DNA of 64,000 nt from contig NC_053046.1 in the NCBI RefSeq assembly GCF_003473485.1, positions 41,377,832 through 41,441,831 of the forward strand, in the 5' to 3' direction. The DNA is from Medicago truncatula (lineage: Eukaryota > Streptophyta > Magnoliopsida > Fabales > Fabaceae). Within the stretch, counting starts at the first letter, position 1, and each line of letters opens with the position of its first letter. Below, piece by piece: positions 24,274 through 37,485 of the stretch. The notes under the pieces were generated by a model, which was given only the letters and a program-made list of their open reading frames with translations, was not told the origin of the DNA and did no database searches. Made by a program: the position numbers and the translations under genes.

Positions 24274-27200
24274 CTATTTTGCAGAGTACCAATTTTGAGC
24301 ACACTTAGCATCAACAGAGAGATCAACTTTAAGAATATTCTTGCCATAAAAGGGTTTGGACATGCACTCAACAACTATGGACTTTGCAACCTCAGCCGAC
24401 TCTGTCGGTCCTTCCAATATGACTTCATCATGAACCTGCTTTGCCATATATTCAAAAACCTTAGCAAAAAGTAACAAGGTAGCTTGTGAACAGATATCTA
24501 AAAACATTCAAGCAAAACTAATCTTGACCATGCATGTGTGGTTGTCAATCGCATATTGTGGAAAATAGTGGTTTGTTTAAATTTTGCTACGCAACAGTGC
24601 TATAGCACCAATATAGCTACCATTTGACAACATTTTGTACTACATAGCGTATTGCGAACAATAGTGATTTGTTCAATTTTCGCTCGCTAAGTTGTGGTGG
24701 TATAGCACCACAACTTATACATACCAATATTGGTGGTTGTATGGCCAACTTCTCTTATCTTTCAATTGATACACAATTTATACATACCAATAAAATTGAG
24801 CAAGAAAAATGAGCAACAAGGAAATAAGAGCATGAAATTACCTGTAGAAGTAACTTCCACCCAAGCTCCTTCAACTTTTTATTATTTGAAATTTGTATCA
24901 TAGCACACATGGCAACATCAGCAGCACTACCCTGTTGCATTTAACAAATAAAAAACCCATAGAGAAAGATCTGTATCATGAATGTGCTATTGTAATGTTA
25001 AATACAATTAAACGGTAATAGTTTCTATAAAGCACTAGTTGAACCATCACTTTGATACAAACTTTGAATATGCTAGATTTATAAGTGGGTTTTGAAAACA
25101 TTATTTCATTATTAATTGTTTTCTTAAAGGGATAATTTCAAAAGATGTAACTGATTTTATTGTAGACCTAGTCTAGTAAGAAATAGTCTGTTTTTCTTCT
25201 GGTTTGATGAACAATTTACATATTAGATTCACCATAATGTGATTGCCAATCTTGAGAGTATGTATTGGATTAGTCTATTCAAAAGAAGTAAGGACCTGCA
25301 CTGGAGTATTAATAGCAGCTCGTTCAATGTGACCTTTCTGGTAAGTATTAGCTTGGGCCATCAAAGGGAACCGCCGGGCTCGCCCTAGTAATGTGTAGAC
25401 ACAATGGTACTCACGGGCCTCTTTTTTACGCTCCTCTTGCCATTGCAAAACTTCTTTTCTATCGTTGTACCAAAGGTCAACTGTTTTCTTAGCTTCTTTC
25501 ACAGTAACCTAAAAGAAAAAACATGTGAACTTTTCTTGACAACGAAATAATAAAGCATGGACACTCGTCAGCATTACAAATCTCTCATAATAAGTAATAG
25601 AACTCAACGTACCCTCCAATCCTTAGAAAGTCCTACTGGTGTCTTCCCATATGCAATTGAGAAGTTAAGCATTTTAGCTTTTCGCCTTTCAGAACCAAAT
25701 GCATCCTAAAATGGAGGGACAAGATACAAAGAGTCATGATCAAATTATGGAAAAGATAGTTGCAATGCTAAACAGATAATTCAAGCTTCTATACCTTCAA
25801 TAGAGGCACTGGGGGTTTATCTTCTCCAGGCTGAGGGTGCCACTCAAGAAGCACTTCCTTTTTCTCAACTGCTTCACGAATATATGGATACATATTCATT
25901 GCAGTCCTTGAATGGAAATCTCCACCGGCTTTAAAAGCTTCCATCATGCTCTTACAGTTGGCAAGATGCGCCAGAATCCTAAGTTCAAGCTGTAACAAAT
26001 CACAAGTACATAACATCGTCAACAGAATGAGAATTGTAGAAAACATTTCAAACAGATACACGATATGAACTATACTAACCTGTCCATAATCAGCAACTAT
26101 AAGAGAATTCCCAGGCGCAGCGATGAATGCTTGACGGATTTTGTATCGGTCTTTTTCCAAAGCAGGTTGATTCTAATTCATGAATTGCTATGTATTAGAT
26201 TAAGTCTCTATCCTTTTGAAAATCAATTATTAATCTAGTACACGTAATAATAAGAATATCAGAATTCAAATTAAAACCATTGGGATTGCATAATGCAGCC
26301 CAACTTTATGGTCCAATCCAAATGATTGTGTGTTTAACAAAGTGGTAACAAGACTAAGTAGAAATCATTCAATTACGTAATTAAAAGAGTATGTAAAATT
26401 GTATGAAGAGGCTTTAGTTAGTACAAAACCAAACAAACCAAGTTTGATTAAATGTTTGTTGATAAATGAATATATTAAATGAAAGAAAGGAGACATTGTA
26501 CATTTGAGAGGAGGTTTCCAGAATCAACTGTTGAGTTGAAATGTTACATGGAGGCCTAAAAATAGTTTTATATCTTTGACAACCTCAGTCACCAAAGAGC
26601 ACTTCAAAGTTGAAGCATGGACAATCCATATAACTATTCGACCTTCTGTCTTTTTATTTTACGCAGTTGCCAAACTTTGATTTTAAAGAACAAGGGAAAA
26701 AAGAATGGAGTGGAGGCCCATGAATGGATTTACATGTCTAATAGGAACAAGTCCTACTAAAAGGAGATATTACATTTTAGGTCAAAAGAGAATTATAAAG
26801 CCACCAATTAAGAATTTAGCATCAACAAAATCTTATGACACCAATTAAACATACACGCACAAAAATGAAGGTCAATGATCAAATAAATAGTGCTTATAAA
26901 ATTTCAGGTTCGCAACTACCATCATTAAAATGAAATATCCTAATCAAAATCCCAATAAACCATGCAATTTAGAATTACCTGCAGATTTGGCCGTCTAGCT
27001 GACAAGCGTCCTGTCTCTGTGTTGATATTTAAGGAGCAGTGAACACGGTTATCCTTTCCTGATATATTATGTCCCTGACATAAAGAAACCATGAAGCTAC
27101 GTAGAACAGGTATAAAGAACTTCAGAGTTAAAAAAAAGACATACTGGATCAAAATTTTAATAGATAAGTGATGGCACATGGAAGCAAGCATTCATGGTCA

Positions 27201-30200
27201 GGTTCTCAAATATCATTCAGATAAGCTGTTTGCCACAAGGGTAGCATATATTAAATCAAATCAACCAATTCCAGAAATGAAAATAAAACTAATAGAACAT
27301 TACAAAATGAAAATAAAACTTAATAGAACATTACACAAGAAGAAATAGACAGAAACTTGAAGTCTCTGAATGGTTTCAGTTCTATATCTTATATATTTCA
27401 ATTCAATATTGCAGAACAACAAATACTTCTAGACAACAACAAAATACAACAACAACACGTATTTAAAAAAGAATATGGCCTTCAGTAAAACATAACAGGT
27501 AAACAAGAAAATATCATCAATTTCCTGTGGACAAGATATATGGAAGTTGTTGCTTGTACTAGTTTCAACAAAAAAAGCTTGATCAAAAGCTTTAAAATAA
27601 GATCACCAAACTTCAAATGGCAGACCCCTTCACAAATTATAGATGTGCGATGTTACTGCTTAAACACATTATCGACTCTTTATTTTCACTACAAGGAACA
27701 GGACAGCCATAATGAAATAGACCAAAAACACTTAAAAATACATACCTGCAGGGGTAGAATGAAATTCGAAATCAGAGAGTTGATTGAACTGACTTCACAT
27801 AAAGCAGCAATTGCATGGCAAGCTTCTCTCCCTTCTTTCTCCGTTGGAAAAGCAGAAAAGGCTGTTCCATATGCAGAATTATCAACTTTTGAAACCTCAA
27901 TATGATTTTGAGAAAGATTTCCATGTTCATCGCCGTCATCATGATCATCATCTAAGTTATAAATCTCATCAGTAAAGTCAAAATCAGACGAAATGTTTCC
28001 AGCCAGAACCTTTAAAGCATCACCACTAACTGATGGCCAACCACTGGCTGTGTACATTTCTGTCTTCAAGGTATAACCTAGGCTCTTCACCTTCATATCA
28101 CGAAATTTTTTGGGAGCCTTCTTTCCTTCTTCAATCACTTCATCAACATTGGGAACTTTGAATATTCTCTCAGTTGGAAGTGCTAGATTGGAGTCTTTTC
28201 TGCAATGAGAACAATATCTTTCAGCTACTTTGTCATAAACAGCACAATTCATAAAAAATTGTGACCTTTTCTCCTTGATGAGCTCAATCAACACACATGC
28301 AAAAATATCAAAGTAGATACTAACATTCACGAATACATTAAAATTACAATAATCAGACTGTTTGCTTGATAAATATTTCAGGCTTCAACTATGAATCAAT
28401 TCATTTAAGATTTAATTAAGTAGTCCATGTAAGTCATAAGATTAAAAACAAAAAAGGTGTACCTGTTCAAGGTACCGCCAAAAAGCAGCTGGCGCAACTG
28501 TAAATCGCTTCCGACATTCATATACTTGGCATCGGGACAATACCTACATGCCCATTTCCGGAATCTATCAACAGCTACCTCTTGCTCTACTTTGGCAACC
28601 TTTTCTATGCCTTCAAGATATTCCCGATCAACTAGCATTCCCTCAGATTCCATTCGGACTAGAATCTCCCCAAATGGGCGCCAATATTCATTGTAGAAGT
28701 CATACATGGTTTTCCCAGAAACTGGTACACCATCAAAATTCCACGGCATGTCTAACAGATAGCTCTTTAGGCTCTCATACAAATTCAAAGTGCTTTTAGC
28801 ATCTAAAGCAGAATAACATATCCAAGGTATGCGCTCATCTCTCTGCAGATCTTCAACAGGAGCAATGGTAATAATTTTACCCTCGGATCCATCTTTTTTC
28901 ACCTTTTTCTTACCAAATAGCGTTTTCATTGACACTTTACCGATCAAATCCTCTTCATGGTTAAACTGAGACCTTGACATGACCTTTTTGTCGCCTGATA
29001 GTTTTTCAAGAGAATAACCCCCATTTAATTGTCTTGATGAATCCCATAACCGTGCCATGTGCATTGTATCAGCATGAAAACCAGAAACCTTGAATCCATA
29101 GTTCTCTATAACATGACAGTCAAAGCTATAATTATGCCAGACCTACACAATGCATCAGTGACTCAGTTATTTCAAATATTACTTGTAATCCAAAGCCATA
29201 TCATTCATACAGCAGAAACCAAAGAATTACTGCACGAGCAGTGCTGCATTTTGAGGTGAGTGATAGGATTAAGAATGTACAAGGGATAGAAGAAGAAAGA
29301 AAAGTTCACCTTCATGATCGAAGGATCGCTGAAAAAGTTAGCAAATTTTTCTAAAATCTCTTTGCCTCCACCATCAAGCACATCTACCCAGATACAAGAT
29401 TTTCCACCTCCAAAATCTGCGTCTGGACCACCATAAATGCTGAAGCATGTTATCTCCCCATGATCTACAGGTGTTTCTTGTTTGACATCTATCTTGGCTA
29501 CCTTTGAAGAGAATGAGATCAGCAGAAAATATATGTTCGTCATTCATACAAATTAGTTGAACTAGTGATCAAAGTACGCATACACCGACAGACAAGTGAA
29601 AATAGTCAAAATAATTATACCTCGGTATCACATGCATAAATAAGATGCCGGTATTTTACAGTGATCATCTTAACAACCTCCTCTGCGAGAGGAATATTAT
29701 CAACCACCAGAATATCTTCATAGATACGACAGAGTCTGTCCCGAAGTTTTGACTGGTCGGTACGACGAGCCTTTCTATCAAACGTCACATCAGTTGAGTC
29801 CATTGCAGTTTCCTCCGAAACATCATCACCGTTAACTTTAGTAATTTTCTCTTCACTGATCTCCAATGCAGATTCGTTAAACTGATGGACCACAGTTTCA
29901 GAATCTGTAAACATCTTTGAATTGTTTAATACAGAATATTGAACAGAAGATGAGACATGTTCACCATGACCTTGCCGTACAAGATTGCTAACAACATCCG
30001 TAGAAGAACCTTGTCTCCGACCAATGGAAGCAAATCTATTAGACACATGAGAGCCGTTACTTTTCCTCTCGTATCTGTTTGTGCCGTTCATTTCCTTCTT
30101 ACCTTCAGCTAACTTATTTTTTGCTAAAGTCCATCCTCTATTATCACCACCAGCCAATTTTCTTTCAGTGGCTGTTGTGGAAAGTTCAGGATTACAAGGA

Positions 30201-31863
30201 GCGACATCCACCTTCCTAACTTGCATTTCAGAGGAATGCGAAGAATTCACCTCTTCCTCCACCATCATTTCCTCTAACATGCTAGCTGATGCATTTGAAA
30301 ACTTCATAAGTGTAACGCGAACCGGATTCTTGTATGGGAAATTATGTTTATATCCAGTGTTACTGTGTTCATTTAACCCCAAAGATGTCAACTTTGTACA
30401 CAATAAATCTGCTCTAACACAATTACTATGCATAGTGCTATTTCGAAGGCCATTGCTAGCAATCTGAATTGCCTTGATTTTTCTTCTGCAGTTCATATCA
30501 TACAATGAAAATAAAGGTGTCAATTGAATGAAAACTAATAGCATATTATTATACCGCAATGCACCAGATAAGAAAAACTCCATCTATAACTGTGTACGTG
30601 TGGTAAAATAATACAGGGTTCCACGTGTACCAGAGATATAACAATAAAAAATGGAGGAAACTGTCACTTTGCCTCTTCTCTTAATGTGTGAGGTATAGTC
30701 GTTATAGTCATTGAAAGTGTCAGAACTTCAAAAACACCTCAGAGTGTGTCTTGTGTTAGTAACTTCATGAACTAAACTCACAATCAGAAGATACATTCGA
30801 GAACCAAACTAACTAACCAAAGATACATTTTAGGACCAAAGTGACTAACAAAAGACACATCCAATGATATTTTTTGTACTGTGGAAAATTTTGCTTATCA
30901 CAAACATCAATTTCGTGAAAGATAACTTAGGTTGTAACATTTCTCAACTCCACCTCTACCCGTCCTGAGTTTTCTGGCAAACAGAGGTTGAAAATTTGAC
31001 CAATGTTTTTTAAAAAAAACATGTAAACATTCGTGATATATAGCAATACTCTTTCGTAATGAGGGTCATGCTAACAAGCATCCTAAGGGCATTGTTTAAG
31101 GAACCTTAAAAAGGAAATTTTGTCTTGAAAATACAAGTCAAATACTTGTCAAAGTCATAAACACACTTCACTATACAAAAATTACTTTTTTTTTTTTATT
31201 CATTGAACAATGCCCTAAATTCACTTGTTAGCATTCTCCTTATAATTATAATACATTCAGGAACTACAATGACGGTATAACATATTCAACTACCTAAATG
31301 GTTATTTACTCATAAAAATCTCCACTATCCATTAAATAATTTGCTCAATATTTCCACATTAACAATAGTATATCATCCCTAATAACAAGTTTTACACTAT
31401 TTTTTGATCACATGTACTTACTAGTTACATTACTGAATTAAAAAATTTGAAACGTAATCCTCAAACTTTCAAAACAAGAGAGGAAACAACAACCACTACA
31501 ACCCATTAAACTCAGCATTATGTTCAAGTACAAAACAAAACATAAAAAACAACACTTTCAGCATGTTTTTTCTATGACTAACATGAAGTAAAAAAAAATT
31601 GACTTATTTTAAAAGAATTTTGAAACAGAAATTCGAAGACCCAATGAAGAAAAGATGCAAAATTTGGAGTTAAGAAAGAATTTGAAGACATGGGCAAGTA
31701 AAGTTGAAAGAAAGTGAAAAGGAGAAGGAGAGAGAGTGAACCTGTGGGGAGTAAGGGAAACAAGAGAAGAGCATGAAGATAAGGAGAGGGAGAAGGGGCG
31801 TGAGAGTCGGCAGCATAAAGGGCAATATGGTCTTAACGAAGTGGATTGTGTAGTAGCCTCCAT
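24274..31863 (-). CDS. POP: Plant organellar DNA polymerase (family A, POLI type)
   Basis: Twelve exons on the minus strand: 31863-31742, 30485-29621, 29501-29310, 29142-28463, 28199-27746, 27074-26979, 26172-26080, 25989-25795, 25705-25613, 25508-25296, 24931-24842 and 24435-24274. Phases agree throughout and give 1084 residues. Exon 1 encodes a Ser/Arg/Leu-rich targeting peptide (MEATTQSTSLRPYCPLCCRL). A poorly conserved linker fills residues 41 to about 300. The 3'-5' exonuclease shows DTE at 327-329, NYSFD just after 394 and YSALDA. The polymerase has motif A (VADYGQLELRI, catalytic Asp 831), motif B (RRKAKMLNFSIAYG, about 906-919) and motif C (VHDE, 1032-1035). This family replicates and repairs mitochondrial and plastid DNA. 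All key residues are present, so it looks active. Intron 1 is about 1.25 kb. Confidence 0.97.
24530..24730. repeat. Diverged direct repeat in polymerase intron 11
   Basis: Two segments with the words ATTGTGGAAAATAGTGGTTTG / ATTGCGAACAATAGTGATTTG, each followed by TTTTGCT/TTTCGCT and TATAGCACCA, lie about 120 bases apart. It resembles a decayed transposon end pair, but no boundaries can be set. Confidence 0.4.
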
Positions 31864-32139
31864 TGTTGCGTCTTCTGCAACTTCAATGGCTTACTCGCTT
31901 CTTCTATTCTATTCTATTCTATCATCAAACCTTGCTGATTAAATATTTAATTTAAGAGAATAAAAAATACTACGATTTTTTTTATTATCCTAAAAAATAT
32001 AAAATTATATATGTTGTAGTATGACTCAAAATTTAATTGATGAAGAATATTGTTGCTAAAAATATAAAAGATTTGTTTCAAATATATTTTGAAAAGGAAT
32101 ATTATATTTTTGATGCAAATATTCTTTCACTGCAGGAGA
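31864..32139. other. Promoter side of the organellar DNA polymerase gene
   Basis: Less than 300 bases separate the polymerase ATG from the retroelement fragment that follows. No TATA box convincingly placed. Confidence 0.4.
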
Positions 32140-33824
32140 AGGAAAAAACAAAAAACGTATCTTCAGTGTGATATCCGTTCTAAATTTATGAGTTACTTTT
32201 ACTATAAATATAGACATTGACTCAGAGTAAACCTTGAGATAGAGGGGGCTGAAACAAGGGTTTAGAATGGCAACAACAAAACTAGGGTTTGTATAGAGTT
32301 TGTCTCTTTGGAACAAACACTAGGATTTGAGGGTTGATTCACCTTGGAAAACACTATTAGGATTGAGTCTCTTGGTTACAGGAAGAGATTGGGACTTTTG
32401 GTAGAATTAGGCGGAAGACTTATTCTTGTAACCCATTGATATCTCTTTTGTAAAGTTACTCATCATTATAGTGGAACGGATGGCTGCTCTCTCCCCCAGA
32501 CTAGGTCAATTTGGACCGAACTGGGTCAACAAATTATTTTGTGCTCTCTCTTCCTTTCTCTCTCTCTCTCGCTGTTTTCTACTTTTGGCTTGTGTTTATA
32601 ATTGTTCCATACACTTTGTTTTGGTTGCTTGACTATCCTTTGCTCCACACATCAAGTTTGTTATTGGTGTGATTTTTCATCAAATTTACAACAATTGTCG
32701 CCCACTGTGGGGCCCGAACCCACAACCACAAGGTTAGAGAGAGCAGAGTACATAGCCCTTGTTGAAGGGGTCAAGGAAGCCATATGGTTGAAAGGTATGA
32801 TTGGAGAAATGGGGATTAGTCAAGGGTGTGTGAAGATACATTGTGATAGTCAAAGTGCCATTCATTTGACAAATCATCAGGTATATCATGAAAGAACAAA
32901 ACACATTGACATTCGTTTGCATTTCGTCAGAGACATGATTGAGACAAAGGAGATCATGGTGGAGAAAGTGGCAACGGAAGAAAATCCAGCAGACATGTTC
33001 ACCAAATCATTACCAAGATCAAGGTTCAAGCATTGCTTGGACTTGATTAACTTCATTGAAGCATAGATGAAGGTTGGAGAGAGCAGCAAAGTGATTGATG
33101 GTTATATTGGCATCATCACTGATTTGAAGTCAAGGTGGAGAATTGTGAGAGTTAACTTAAAATCAGAAATCTGGAGAATCGTGCCACGATGGAGAAGCAA
33201 CGTGCCACGATTGTTGAAGCAAGATTCTGAAGCAGTCACAGGAAAAATCGTGCCACGATGAAATCGCAACGTGGCACGATGGTACGATTGAGGATAAAAT
33301 AAAAACGTGTTTTCAGTGAAAATTTGTTTCAATTTTTTAAAGGATTACTTTCACTATAAATATAAGCCTTGTATCAGATGATAAAGTGTGTAGAAAAACA
33401 AGGTTTAGAAGCCAACATACAAACTAGGGTTTATAGAGAATTTCTCTTGGCAACAACACTAGGGTTGAGATTGTTTTGATTCACCTTGAACAAAGTATTA
33501 TTAGGATTGAGTCTCTTGATCACGGGAAGAGGCTGGAACTTGGGTAGAATTATGTTTGAAGACTGATTCTTGTAACTCAATATCTCTTTGTAAAGAAACT
33601 CATATCATTATAGTGGAACGGAGAGCTGCTCTCTCCCCCCCATACTAGGTCATCATTAGACCGAACTAGGTAAACAAATTATTGTGTTCTCTTTCTTCCT
33701 TTTATCTCTTGTTGTTCATTCCTTTTGTTTGGATTATTTGCTACCCTCTTGATTTGATTACTTGGTATTAATTTACTCCACGCATCAAATTTTTATTGGT
33801 GTGGTTTTTTACAACGAATTCACA
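32140..33824 (+). mobile_element. Broken Copia-type LTR retroelement (fossil)
   Basis: Two LTR-like repeats in the same orientation, about 32140-32692 and about 33145-33824, share long runs including ACTATAAATATA, GAACAAA..TAGGATTGAGTCTCTTG, ATTATAGTGGAACGGA and the ending TTTATTGGTGTGGTTTTTTAC. Between them, 32735-33066 keeps the end of a Copia-type RNase H: EYIALVEGVKEAIWLKGMI at its start, the KIHCDSQSAIHL and HERTKHIDIRLHFVRD segments, and ENPADMFTKSLP. These are hallmarks of Ty1/Copia pol. A purine-rich run lies just before the second LTR. Only a small part of the interior is present, and the LTRs have clearly diverged, so it is an old, broken copy that cannot move by itself. Confidence 0.8.
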
Positions 33825-34410
33825 ACAATATAGTAGTTTTTTTTTTTTTTTTTTTTTTGAGAAAACAACAATATAGTAGTTGCCATGTAAATATACAATT
33901 ATCCCCTACAAAAATGTAAATATACAATTATATTGTCGACCCATTTGTTTTAAGGTAAAAGAAAAATCACAAATACATGATTTTTACTTTACACCTCCAA
34001 AAAATAGAATTTTTGTTTTTGATATTTCTTTAATAATTGTGTACTGCAAAGATATTTCGAACTCATATGTTATAGTTTAAAATAATATTATTAATTTTAT
34101 AAATAAAATGTTTTTACTATATAATAAAAATTATATATTTTTTAAGAATATGTCTCTTAAAACAACTTATCATTTTAATGTAAAAATTGTCATTTTTGTT
34201 TGTTTAACTAATATTTTGGAAATATTGGTTAGCATGATCTATAAATTTGTAACTCATTTTAGTATTCACACCTACGAATCATCGGTTTACATTTTTCAAT
34301 CTATAAATTGAATAAGTTCATCGATTTGATTTGGATTTTGTAATCATTGAACTATGAACCCACAAATTGTTTGAATTTGTAAATTGCACTATCAATTTAT
34401 TATGAGTAGT
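33825..34410. other. Very AT-rich spacer
   Basis: A poly-T run of about 22 lies at 33838-33859. No gene recognised. Confidence 0.5.
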
Positions 34411-34578
34411 GATATTTGAACAACCATTTCATACAATTTTTGGTGACAACTTTTTTCTTTGTCTTTTCATTGGATAAAAACAATGGAGAGAGAAAAAGAA
34501 AGAGAGAGAATAAGAGGATAATGTGAGTATGAGAGAGAAAGTTGTCAAAAAGTTGTCACAAAGTGGTTGTACAAATAT
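34411..34578. mobile_element. Short TIR MITE, copy B of the family at 11747-11904
   Basis: About 168 bp with ends GATATTTGAACAACCATTTC and GTGGTTGTACAAATATAA in inverted orientation. Interior AATGTGAGTATGAGAGAGA matches copy A. Confidence 0.7.
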
Positions 34579-35075
34579 AATTTCTCATTTATTATTGATG
34601 AACTATAAAGGTGTATCATAAGAGAGGGCTTCAAATAAAAAAATAAAAAAAAAAGGAGAACGAGATAAACATACTTTTCATTATGTTAGAGCGACAATAT
34701 AAATAAGAATTCAATGGTTGAAGTTAAAAAATTGAAAATAAATGTTTTTTTTGTTGTTTTAGACAGTGTGAACTTTTTTTTCCCGTTTTGTTACAAGCCG
34801 TGAGTCTATTGTAACAAGTTTTATTGAAGAACTTAGTGAGTAAAATTATAAACTAGATAGAAATCATATTTTTATCATCAAAATCTAATCTAATATACTA
34901 CTAATAAAAAGAGTAAACATTGAACATAGAAAAATATAGTAATGGTTTTGATCTTCAAATGACACACTATTGGCAACACAACAAAATGTAGTAAAATACA
35001 TCACAAAACTTAACATTTGCCTTTTCATATTCACTATCCCTCTAAGAAAGACCACTATTCTATGAAATTCATTTG

Positions 35076-37485
35076 TCAACTGCATTCTCCTTTCTCAATA
35101 GAAGTTTCTTTTGTATGTTTTTGTTTACCCACTTGTACATGCCTCATTGCTAAAACTTCAAGAGCTGTAACTACATCACCAATCAAAGGTCGAGCATTAG
35201 CATCCTCCAATAGACACATTGCTGCAATTGCTAGTGCTTGGAATAGACCCCTCATTGGATAGTTCCCTTTTAGCAATGGATCAACCATTGATGTATATTT
35301 TCTTTTGTTTTTGAGTAGTGGTAGTGCCTGAAAACAAAAAATGTTATGAATGTCAATGACTCGTGACGTCTGTGGTTGTGCGATCAAGTGTCTTAAGGTG
35401 CATCTTAGGAACCAAATATAAGATTTTTTTTTTTTATACAAAGAACCAAACAAAAATATTATATTGAAAAGGTCAATTTTTAACTTTCAATAATTAAATA
35501 CACCACTTTTAAGATATAATTTCTAATTTTTATTCTTTAAGTGCGTGTTTAGAATTACTGTGAATCTCGCAAAATCATGGTGACACCTTAGTTTTGTTGA
35601 AGCTCCAAAAAATAGTTTTTGCGGAATCGCGGTTTGGCCAACTCACCGCAAATTCAAACATGCACTTATTTGTTCCCTTAGCGAGTTGTTAACCTTGATT
35701 GACTTGTAAAACATTATAGTTTATGTTAGAGAAAATATATGCACACAAAAGAGTGACATGACATACCCAAATGACCAAGTTTTCTTCTTCAGGCGATCTT
35801 GAAGAATCAAGTACTCTTCTCCCAGTAATCATCTCTAGAAACACCACTCCAAAGCTATAAACATCTGACCTTGTAGTCAATTGACCTGTTGAGGCATACT
35901 CAGGTGCACAATAGCCATAAGTTCCCATCACCCTAGTGGACACGTGTGTTTTATCTCCAGTTGGACCAAGCTTTGCAAGTCCAAAATCAGAGAGTTTTGG
36001 ATTGAAATTTTCATCCAAGAGTATGTTTGATGCTTTGAAATCACGATATATCACCGGTGGCTTTGCTTCTGCGTGTAAGTATTCAAGTCCTTTCGCCGCA
36101 CCTTCTGCAATTTTCATTCTAGTGTGCCAATCCAAAGGCTTTTTGCCCGGAGGTAACTCTGAAAATCATTTAACAACTTTTATTGGAAAGGGAACATTTT
36201 ATGGTGCAATCTTTGCATGTGATTATACTGGGAAGGATATAGACCTTCATTTTTCAATTTATTTTGATGTTACAGATTTTTTTATTTTTAAATTTCATGT
36301 ATGATTTGGTTGTCACACAAATGTAAAGGTAAACAAAACAGCTATGAGAAATTTAAGAAGCTATAAAATGTGCTTTATTTTGTGGCCGTAGTTGTACTAT
36401 ACAATTTTCATACTGGAATTGGTTGATTTTAGATTTTCAGGCAAGAAGACATTGTGCAAGATGTGCATTTTCTTACCAAAAAGGTGATCTTCTAACGAAC
36501 CATTCGCCATATATTCATATACCAAAATCCTTTGATCACCTTCTGCACAATACCCTACCAAATTGACAAGGTTAGAGTGGTGCAAGAAACTCAAAATCAT
36601 AACCTCTGCAAGAAATTCCCTGCTTCCTTGAAATCCATCCTTGTTAAGTTTCTTAACAGCAACAACCTGCATATAGTATAAGTAACACAACATTGACAAG
36701 TTCGCTTACTATATGCGTTTTAAAAATTGAACAAGACGGTTTAACCGGTTGAACCTTGAATTGGCACTTTGATCAAAGTTTTATCCCCATTCAAACCAAA
36801 CCGTTTAAGACGGTTGAAATATGATCCAGAAGTCTTGCCGGTTTGATGTTCAATTTGGTTCAATTTTTAAAACATTGCTTACAAATTGAATAACTTTGTT
36901 AGCATAATATTCAAATAACTCCTAGCATAAGTAATATTATACCTTATTATTTATGCTTTTAATGCGCCCTTTGTATACTCTCCCAAAGCCTCCTTCACCA
37001 ATCATATTGTTGATATGAAAATTCTTAGTTGCAACACATAGCTCATGGTAAGAAAATATCTTAGAGGTAATATTTCCTTTTCCATTTCTTGTGTTTTCTT
37101 CCTCTGCTATGTACTTCCGTTTGCCACCATCTACAATATAAATTTTTACAATTAAAGAAAACAACATTGATGTGCTAACATTTCATAAAGAAAACAACAA
37201 TAATATCTAGACATGAGACATTAAATTGAACCTCTTTAACATGAAAATCAATACCCTTTGCAAAAAAAAATAAAAAAATGAATACAATATTTGATGTGAA
37301 ACCAGAAATTCAGAACCTTGCAATTGAAAAAAGTAATTAAATAATTGGGACAATGTGGAAGATTAACATTGAAGGGTAAAAAACTTACCAGATTTAGAAC
37401 AAATGTTATGATAGTCCTTAATGCTTTTCTTCAATGTGTTCTTGGTGTTCTTCTCTTGTGACTTACAACATGCAAAAAAGCTCAT
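35076..37485 (-). CDS. Receptor-like cytoplasmic kinase, RLCK-VII (PBL27-like)
   Basis: Five exons on the minus strand: 37485-37389, 37130-36943, 36666-36477, 36158-35767 and 35327-35076, phases consistent, 372 residues. The kinase domain has the glycine loop [11 protein letters not shown] at 77-87, VAVKK with Lys 100, [10 protein letters not shown] with catalytic Asp 198, DFG at 216-218 and an APE motif in YCAPEYA. Intact catalytic residues suggest an active Ser/Thr kinase of the PBS1-like class that relays signals from surface receptors in immunity and growth. There is no receptor ectodomain or membrane span. Unusually, the N-terminus reads MSFFACC, so the Gly-2 needed for N-myristoylation is absent although the neighbouring cysteines could be S-acylated. 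Intron 2 contains a CCGGTT-type repeat at 36717-36873. Confidence 0.93.
36717..36873. mobile_element. CCGGTT-rich TIR repeat, copy 2, in kinase intron 2
   Basis: Starts GTTTTAAAAATTGAACAAG and ends CTTGCCGGTTTG...GGTTCAATTTTTAAAAC. Inverted ends and GGTTTAACCGGTTGAACC words tie it to 20058-20258. Confidence 0.55.

Noticed and set aside
30081-30467. Plus-strand frame of 128 codons opposite the polymerase
   Set aside because: It is the antisense shadow of the conserved exon 2 and matches no family.
29615-30583. Start of the DNA polymerase within the large second exon (about 30583)
   Set aside because: The DNA before 30486 ends in a good CTGCAG acceptor, and exon 1 at 31863-31742 fits its phase and supplies a targeting peptide.
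36937-37167. Separate small kinase gene
   Set aside because: This frame is exon 2 of the five-exon kinase gene.
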